A DNA stretch of 21,130 nucleotides from CAYPHJ01 sp964410485 (GTDB taxonomy: Bacteria > Desulfobacterota > Binatia > UBA9968): contig CAYPHJ010000081.1 of assembly GCA_964410485.1 (NCBI GenBank), positions 1 through 21,130 on the forward strand. The letters are read 5' to 3'. A program made the translations under genes and the position numbers. The notes below the pieces were generated by a model. The model made no database searches. It saw only the letters and a list, made by a program, of their open reading frames with translations, and was not told where the DNA came from. Numbering within the stretch: position 1 is the stretch's first letter; each line of letters begins with the position of its first letter. Below are positions 15,946 to 21,130 of this stretch, one piece after another.

Positions 15946-15950
15946 CAGAT

Positions 15951-15958
15951 CTCCCTCC
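15951..15958 (-). promoter_or_regulatory. Ribosome binding site of the disulfide reductase gene
   Basis: GGAGGGAG stands five bases before ATG 15945. It decides the start against upstream in-frame ATGs that would add non-family residues to the N-terminus. Confidence 0.75.
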
Positions 15959-16118
15959 ATTTGCTCTGGCCGAACTAGCGGCTGCCCAAGAATAGATCCG
16001 CCACCAGCGCCAAACCCCTCATGGTCGATCTCCATAATTCCCTCACGATAGCAAATTCCCGAGCTGCGGTTGAAGACAGCGTTCTGCTGTAGCCAAGACG
16101 ATCTCCGGCGTCCCCTGC

Positions 16119-17612
16119 TCACGGGCGTCTCCATTGGCGACCAGCCTCCCTTATCAGGGCCTCTGCCTCTTGGGGTCCCCAGCTCCCTGCCGCGTAATTG
16201 GGAAATTTCGGCGGTGGCGTGGCCTCCCAGGCTTCAAGAACGGGGGTCACCAATGACCAGGCCAGTTCGATCCAGTCGTGCCGGATGAAAAGAGTGGAAT
16301 CCCCGCGCATGCAGTCGAGCAGCAACGTCTCATAGGCATCCGGAGGACTTTCTCCGAAAGCTGCTTTGTAAGTGAAATCGAGGCTCAGCGGGCTGACACA
16401 GATCTCAGGCCCCGGCGGCTTGACCTCGAAGCTGAGCGAAATCCCCTCGTCAGGTTGAATGCGCAGAACGAGCGTGTTCGGGCTGAACCGCGTCAGGGCG
16501 CATGACTCGAAGAGCAAAAGTGGCGGCTGCTTGAATTGGATCGCGACTTCCGTGACCCTCTTGGCCATCCGCTTTCCTGAGCGCAGATAAAAAGGAACTC
16601 CCTGCCAGCGCCAGTTGTCGACGAACAGCTTGAGCGCAGCGTACGTTTCCGTCGGCGAATCGTTTGCCACGCCCTCTTCCTCTCTATAACCGATGGCTTC
16701 TTTCTCCCCGATGGTCCCCCGGCCATACTGGCCGCGCTCGGCGACTTGGTTGACAGCTTCGGGTGGGATTGTCTTGACGGATCGCAGCACCTTGACCTTC
16801 TCATCCCTTACCGCGTCGGCTCCGAACGTCACCGGTGGCTCCATCGCCGTAAGGCAGAAGAGTTGAAGCAGGTGGTTCTGAAACATGTCCCGAAGCACAC
16901 CTGTTTTTTCGTAATAGCCGCCGCGGCTCTCAACGCCCACGGTCTCAGACGCGGTAATCTGCACGTGATCCACATAGCGGCGATTCCAAATCGGCTCGAA
17001 GACCGCATTGGCGAAGCGGAAGACCAAAATGTTCTGCACCGTTTCCTTTCCGAGATAATGGTCGATACGATAAACCTGGCTTTCGTCAAAAGCCTCATGG
17101 ATTTCCTGGCCGAGCTTTCGCGCTGTCTCTAGATCCCTCCCAAACGGCTTCTCGATAACGATCCTGGGCCACCTCTGGCCGTCGCCACGCCTCTGTGCCA
17201 GCCCCGCGGCTGCGATCTGCTCAATGACCGGGGAGTAAAGACCGGGGGGAACCGCAAGGTAAAAAATAGCCTTGTCAGGGTGACGGCCCTTATTGAGGAC
17301 GGCTTTAAGTCGCCGGTAACCCTCAGGTTCATCATAACCACCGCGCACGTAATCCAGACTGGCGGCGAAGCGCTCCCAGACCGATTCGTTTTTGAATCCG
17401 GTGCGAGAGAACTCCTTTACAGCCTCGCGCATCTGCTTTCGAAACTCCTCCGCGCCCATCTCGCTTCGGGCGTAGCCCACCACGGAAAGGCCGTCTGGAA
17501 GCTGGCCGAGATTAGCCAAGTTGTAAAGCGCGGGAATGAGCTTCCGCTTCGTCAAATCCCCGGAAGCACCGAAGATGACTAACGTGCAGGGGTGCAAGTT
17601 TGCTTGGGACAA
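16119..17612 (-). CDS. zwf: Glucose-6-phosphate 1-dehydrogenase
   Basis: This is the first enzyme of the oxidative pentose phosphate pathway. It oxidises glucose 6-phosphate to 6-phosphogluconolactone and makes NAD(P)H. At 497 residues it has the usual length. The nucleotide-binding fingerprint is IFGASGDLTKRKL (about 13-25), the coenzyme-side EKPFG motif is near 154-158, and the substrate site RIDHYLGKE spans 182-190 with Asp184/His185. The catalytic base His247 lies in MFQNHLLQ. The start is TTG 17612: AAGGAG at 17625-17620 stands exactly seven bases before it. The gene ends in TGA. It lies 53 bp downstream of the tal-pgi fusion in the same direction, so it probably belongs to one operon. 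The lactonase (pgl) and gnd genes are not in the window. Confidence 0.97.
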   Translation of the reverse strand: MSQANLHPCTLVIFGASGDLTKRKLIPALYNLANLGQLPDGLSVVGYARSEMGAEEFRKQMREAVKEFSRTGFKNESVWERFAASLDYVRGGYDEPEGYRRLKAVLNKGRHPDKAIFYLAVPPGLYSPVIEQIAAAGLAQRRGDGQRWPRIVIEKPFGRDLETARKLGQEIHEAFDESQVYRIDHYLGKETVQNILVFRFANAVFEPIWNRRYVDHVQITASETVGVESRGGYYEKTGVLRDMFQNHLLQLFCLTAMEPPVTFGADAVRDEKVKVLRSVKTIPPEAVNQVAERGQYGRGTIGEKEAIGYREEEGVANDSPTETYAALKLFVDNWRWQGVPFYLRSGKRMAKRVTEVAIQFKQPPLLLFESCALTRFSPNTLVLRIQPDEGISLSFEVKPPGPEICVSPLSLDFTYKAAFGESPPDAYETLLLDCMRGDSTLFIRHDWIELAWSLVTPVLEAWEATPPPKFPNYAAGSWGPQEAEALIREAGRQWRRP

Positions 17613-17619
17613 CTTATGA

Positions 17620-17625
17620 CTCCTT
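17620..17625 (-). promoter_or_regulatory. Ribosome binding site fixing the TTG start of zwf
   Basis: AAGGAG lies seven bases upstream of TTG 17612-17610, and the protein from that codon begins MSQANLHPCTLVIFGASGD, as expected for the family. No ATG or GTG is better placed. Confidence 0.75.
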
Positions 17626-17665
17626 CTTTAGCCGATGGCCGCCGAACAGCGCGCACCATTTCTTT

Positions 17666-20416
17666 CTAAGTCAAACATTCAAGTAGAGTGTTGAGCCCCT
17701 CACCTACCTCCTTACCGAGGCTGACGCGGAGCGCACGCCGTCCCTCCTGCTTAAGAGCCCGGTAATCGCCCAGGGCTTGGGCTTGAATCAATTGCCCGAA
17801 CGTATAGTCGGCCTCCGGCACTTCCAGATCGTCTTCAATCGCGTCGACAAGTTGTAAGAAAAGCCCCGTATTGTTCCCCCCTTTATGCAATTGGCCGGTC
17901 GAGTGAAGAAACCGCGGGCCGTATCCGAAGGTCGTCGCCAAGTGCAGCCGGTTCCGCAGCACTAGCCGAATTTCCTGTAACCCAGCGGTTGTCTCCCGGG
18001 TTGGCTGTAGAAAAGCCTGGAGCGCGATGTAATCTCCCGGTGTGGCATGAGCCAGCCAGCGCTTGAGAGCCCGGGTGAGATCTTCACGTTTTTCCACAGG
18101 CACCGCCTTCTCTGTCTCGTTCTCTTCACGGCCTTTTTGCTGCATGGCTTTTCGGGCCAGTTCCTTGGCCAACTCTACATCAGGCTGGTTGAAGGGATGG
18201 ATCCCGAGGACCGCTCCCGCTGCCGCAACGGCCACTTCCCAGCGGAAAAATTCCTCTCCCAAATCCGCCTTCTCGGAAAGACGTATTCGGATCGTGGGAT
18301 GCCCCGCTGCTTCCAGCTTTTCTAGACACCCTTCGAGGCTGTTACCTTCTTCTCCCTCCATCGCGAGGTAAATGAACAGGCGATCTTCGCTATACACGTT
18401 AGGAGAGCCGATCGGTTCCCCGACGACCGGCACAATTCCCTTGCCATCCTTACCTGTACTTTCCGCGATGAGTTGTTCGATCCAGACCGGCAAGGATTGA
18501 CTGGACCGCGAGGCGATGAAAGTGACCTTGTCCCGCCCAGCTAAAGCCAATTCTCCCAGAGCTGCGCCTAAGACCACACACGGGTTATCTGATTCGGCGA
18601 CGCAAAACGCTGAGGCTTCAACCATTCTCCAGGCACGATCTAAAATCCTCTCTACGTCCACGCCAATCAATGCAGCCGGAACCAGACCAAAAACCGTCAG
18701 CGCTGAATAGCGGCCTCCCACATCCGGGGGCGCGTGAAAAACGCGGCGAAAGCCTCTCTCGCCGGCCAGTTTGTCGAGAGGAGTCCCCGCATCAGTGATG
18801 GCGATGAATTGCTTTCCTGGGTGATCCGTTACTTGCCTGGTCTTGTTCCAGAAGTGCCTGAAGAAAGAGAGGGTTTCGGTCGTGGTGCCGGACTTGCTGG
18901 AAACTAGAAAGACTGCGCGGCTCAGGTTCAACTGGGCTTCCACGGCACGCACCGCAGACGGATGGGTGCTATCGAGCACGATCAGCTCGGGATAATCTGG
19001 CTGCTCGTTGTAAGTGCGCTGGAAGACCTCCGGGGCAAGGCTTGAACCACCCATCCCCAAGAGTACCACGTGACGCACGCCTTCCGCCTTTACCTCTTCC
19101 GCGAAAGCCTTGAGCTCCTCGACCTGCTCGTGCATGGTCTCAGGAAAGGTCAGCCAGCCAAGACGATCGCCGATTTCCGGGACGGGTTTGGGAGACCACA
19201 GCGTCGGATCCTTCTGCCAAAGCCGGCAGGCGAATTTCTCCCTCTGCCAGGCTTGCCTTCGTTCTTCCACCCGGCTCTGATATCTTCCCAGGTTCAGGGT
19301 TTGGTTACCCACTTGACCGGCCATGATTATGTTTCTTTTCTCCTCCAGCGCGGCTAGCAGTTGATCAAAGGAAGCGGCAAAAGCGGCGACGCCATCGGCT
19401 TGGAGCTTTTGGGCGATAGCGTCCAGATCGATTCCTAAGTCCTTCAGCCGACGTAGATCGGACTCGGCTTCCGAAAGCCCCTCTTCCACTGTAACTCCCC
19501 ACACCTTTCCGTGGTCCTTAAAGGCGTTAAGAGTCGCGGGCGGCAACGTGTTCACGGTGTCCGGCCCGATGAGTTCTTCGACGTAGAGCACATCGGAATA
19601 GGTAGGATTCTTGGTTCCCGTGCTGGCCCACAGAGGCCGTTGAACACGCGCGCCCTTCTTCCGGAGTTGCGTGAACGGCTCACCGTAAAAAATCTTCCGA
19701 AAGCGGCGGTAGACGATCTTGGAGTTAGCGACGGCTATCTTACCCAGAAGGTTTTTTGCCTGGGCGCTGCCGTGCTTCTCCAGGGCTCGATCGACCATCG
19801 TGTCCACCCGGCTGACGAAGAAAGAAGCGACGGAGGAGACCTTGTGAGGATCCGAGCAGCGCTCCAACCCGCGGATATAGGCCTGTGCCACGGCCTCATA
19901 GTGGCCGAGAGAAAACATGAGGGTAATGTTGACGTTAACGCCATCGGCGATGAGCGTTTCAATCGCCGGGATTCCCGCCGGAGTCGCCGGCACCTTGATC
20001 ATTATGTTCGGGCGATCAACCGCGGCTCTTAGACGCCTGGCCTCGTTGATCGTACCTTGAGTGTCATGGGCAAGGTGAGGGGAGACTTCGAGGCTGACAA
20101 AGCCGTCGGCGCCGTCCGTCTCATCGTACACGGGCCGGAGAACGTCGGCGGCCATCTGAATATCTTCAATGGCCAGCGTCTCAAACAGTTTACCGGCGGC
20201 TGCCTGAGGATCTTTTTTTAACTCGGCGCTGAGGGTGTCATCGTAATCCGTGCTGCCTGCGATGGCTTTCTCGAAAATCGTCGGGTTACTCGTCACGCCT
20301 CGAAGGCCGTCTTCCTCGACCAGACGTTTGAGCTCTCCGCTGGTGATCAAACTACGACGGATATAATCGAGCCAGACGGCCTGCCCGTATTGCAGCAATT
20401 CTTTCAATAGGTTCAT
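17666..20416 (-). CDS. Bifunctional transaldolase / glucose-6-phosphate isomerase
   Basis: This is a 916-residue fusion of two sugar-phosphate enzymes. The transaldolase part (about 1-365) has LRGVTSNPTIFEKAI (38-52) and the Schiff-base lysine Lys141 in IMIKVPATPAG. The isomerase part (about 390-916) has GMGGSSLAPEVF, the sugar-phosphate loop SSKSGTTTETLSFF, the Pgi signature DVGGRYSALTVFGLV, and near the C-terminus the LHSTGQLHKGG segment with conserved residues. Transaldolase moves a three-carbon dihydroxyacetone unit between sugars, and Pgi interconverts glucose and fructose 6-phosphates, so the fusion links both ends of the pathway. ATG 20416 has GAGGG seven bases upstream, overlapping the transketolase stop. 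Such Tal-Pgi fusions are known in several bacterial groups. Both active sites look intact. Confidence 0.95.
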   Translation of the reverse strand: MNLLKELLQYGQAVWLDYIRRSLITSGELKRLVEEDGLRGVTSNPTIFEKAIAGSTDYDDTLSAELKKDPQAAAGKLFETLAIEDIQMAADVLRPVYDETDGADGFVSLEVSPHLAHDTQGTINEARRLRAAVDRPNIMIKVPATPAGIPAIETLIADGVNVNITLMFSLGHYEAVAQAYIRGLERCSDPHKVSSVASFFVSRVDTMVDRALEKHGSAQAKNLLGKIAVANSKIVYRRFRKIFYGEPFTQLRKKGARVQRPLWASTGTKNPTYSDVLYVEELIGPDTVNTLPPATLNAFKDHGKVWGVTVEEGLSEAESDLRRLKDLGIDLDAIAQKLQADGVAAFAASFDQLLAALEEKRNIIMAGQVGNQTLNLGRYQSRVEERRQAWQREKFACRLWQKDPTLWSPKPVPEIGDRLGWLTFPETMHEQVEELKAFAEEVKAEGVRHVVLLGMGGSSLAPEVFQRTYNEQPDYPELIVLDSTHPSAVRAVEAQLNLSRAVFLVSSKSGTTTETLSFFRHFWNKTRQVTDHPGKQFIAITDAGTPLDKLAGERGFRRVFHAPPDVGGRYSALTVFGLVPAALIGVDVERILDRAWRMVEASAFCVAESDNPCVVLGAALGELALAGRDKVTFIASRSSQSLPVWIEQLIAESTGKDGKGIVPVVGEPIGSPNVYSEDRLFIYLAMEGEEGNSLEGCLEKLEAAGHPTIRIRLSEKADLGEEFFRWEVAVAAAGAVLGIHPFNQPDVELAKELARKAMQQKGREENETEKAVPVEKREDLTRALKRWLAHATPGDYIALQAFLQPTRETTAGLQEIRLVLRNRLHLATTFGYGPRFLHSTGQLHKGGNNTGLFLQLVDAIEDDLEVPEADYTFGQLIQAQALGDYRALKQEGRRALRVSLGKEVGEGLNTLLECLT

Positions 20417-20426
20417 AGTTTATCCC

Positions 20427-21086
20427 TCATTTCTCAGCTTGGCGCGCGCAAAGCTCTTTGGCCGCTGCGACGACCATCTCCGGAGTAAAGCCGAATTTCT
20501 TCTGCAGTTCTTTGAGCGGCGCCGAGGCGCCGAACGTCTTCATCCCGATAGTAGACCCCATAGGACCGACATATTGCGCCCAACCCAGAGTCGAGGCCTG
20601 CTCCACTGAGACCCGCGCGGTGACGGCAGCCGGGAGAACGCTCTCTCGGTACTCCTCGCTTTGCTGCTCGAACAGCTCCCACGAAGGCATGCTGACGACA
20701 CGGGCTTGAATGCCTTCGGCCGCGAGTTGTTTGTAGGCCTCAACGCAAAGGCACACTTCGCTACCCGTTGCTAAAAGCAACACTTCCGGTTTGCCACCGC
20801 GCGCGTCCGCCAAAACATAGGCGCCCTTCGACAAGCCGGAAGCGGGGGCAAACTCGGAGCGGTCCAGCGTCGGGAGCGCCTGGCGAGATAAGATCAAGGC
20901 CACTGGTTCGTGCCGGAGCGTCATGATCACTCGCCACGCCTCGACCACTTCATTGGCGTCAGCGGGCCGGATCGTGATGAGCCCGGGGATCGCTCTCAGC
21001 GAGGCTAGATGCTCTGCGGCGACGGGGACATGATGGAAGGGGTAAGCAATGAAGCTGCCTCTTTGGCCGGCCATAGGCATAGGCAT
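20427..21086 (-). CDS. tkt: Transketolase, C-terminal part (5'-broken)
   Basis: About 205 residues match the end of transketolase: EHLASLRAIPGLITIRPADANEVVEAW, then ALILSRQALPTLDR and the C-terminal domain VLLATGSEVCLCVEAYKQL, ending at TGA. A complete enzyme has about 660 residues. Upstream of EHLAS the family should read GEDGPTHQPV, but the sequence here is unrelated, and the frame meets TGA at 21096-21098. The thiamine diphosphate-binding N-terminal domain is therefore absent in frame within the window. Either the last ~110 bp of the window are chimeric, or the gene is truncated, or a frameshift lies beyond. The ATG given is only the first in the open stretch, not a supported start. It is followed 10 bp later by tal-pgi, which is normal pathway order. 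Confidence 0.85.
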   Translation of the reverse strand: MPMPMAGQRGSFIAYPFHHVPVAAEHLASLRAIPGLITIRPADANEVVEAWRVIMTLRHEPVALILSRQALPTLDRSEFAPASGLSKGAYVLADARGGKPEVLLLATGSEVCLCVEAYKQLAAEGIQARVVSMPSWELFEQQSEEYRESVLPAAVTARVSVEQASTLGWAQYVGPMGSTIGMKTFGASAPLKELQKKFGFTPEMVVAAAKELCARQAEK

Positions 21087-21130
21087 TGTAATTGATCATC
21101 TCGAAGCTCGGGCGGTTAAAAAATTGCGCC

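Noticed and set aside
14572..16134. Disulfide reductase split into a short upstream protein and a separate downstream enzyme
   Set aside because: The conserved active site spans the TGA (CVNTG-x-IPTK). A downstream protein starting at 15762 would have no FAD-binding fold, so two genes make no biochemical sense.
1058..20429. Genome-wide TGA reassignment to an amino acid
   Set aside because: TGA ends GST, yedE, NDH-2, zwf and the transketolase at normal family C-termini, and genes such as tal-pgi and tctA contain no internal TGA.
21096..21098. TGA upstream of the transketolase fragment as a further selenocysteine codon
   Set aside because: Sequence on both sides does not match transketolase or any recognised motif, and no conserved Cys is expected there.

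Overview
The window looks like metagenome-derived DNA from an uncultured Gram-negative bacterium. TctABC with a Tat-exported binding protein, a sigma-54 enhancer-binding regulator and a type II NADH dehydrogenase all point that way, but no gene here fixes a phylum. The assembly is imperfect. There is a 100-N scaffold gap at 2178-2277 flanked by an exact 55-bp duplicate, a one-base frameshift in the first gene, and a transketolase whose reading frame fails near the right edge. Apart from the first gene, every gene lies on the minus strand.

Layout in minus-strand reading order: the C-terminal part of a transketolase (20427-21086), a transaldolase/phosphoglucose isomerase fusion (17666-20416) and glucose-6-phosphate dehydrogenase zwf (16119-17612). 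Next come a flavin disulfide reductase of the MerA/RclA type (14572-15945), a type II NADH dehydrogenase with a fused membrane module (12693-14510), and a membrane protein made of three copies of that same module (11222-12700). They are followed by a PAS-GAF sigma-54 regulator (9143-11104), a GH15 glucoamylase/trehalase-like enzyme (6995-8878), a YeeE/YedE sulfur transporter (5942-6946), a tctC-tctB-tctA operon (2749-5872), a deiodinase-like redoxin (1706-2514) and a GST (1058-1678). Convergent to these, at the left edge, is a plus-strand gene of unknown function with a tandemly duplicated domain.

The main discovery is that three genes are each interrupted by one in-frame TGA exactly where their family has a catalytic or conserved cysteine. 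These are CVNTG-U in the disulfide reductase, AKG-U in YedE and FGSIT-U-PPF in the deiodinase-like redoxin. Several neighbours (GST, zwf, NDH-2, transketolase) end at ordinary TGA stops, so the code is not simply reassigned. The YedE TGA is followed, 20 nt downstream, by the loop of an 8-bp hairpin that looks like a bacterial SECIS element. The best reading is a selenoprotein-rich locus of thiol and sulfur chemistry, and automatic gene callers would split all three genes. No sel genes are in the window, so Sec decoding must be confirmed elsewhere in the genome.

Together the right half supplies NADPH and sugar phosphates (GH15, Tal-Pgi, Zwf, Tkt). NADH/NADPH-using flavoproteins (the Sec disulfide reductase and NDH-2) sit in the middle, and sulfur or organic-acid uptake with peroxide/thiol protection lies on the left. 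The functional linkage is inferred from gene order only.
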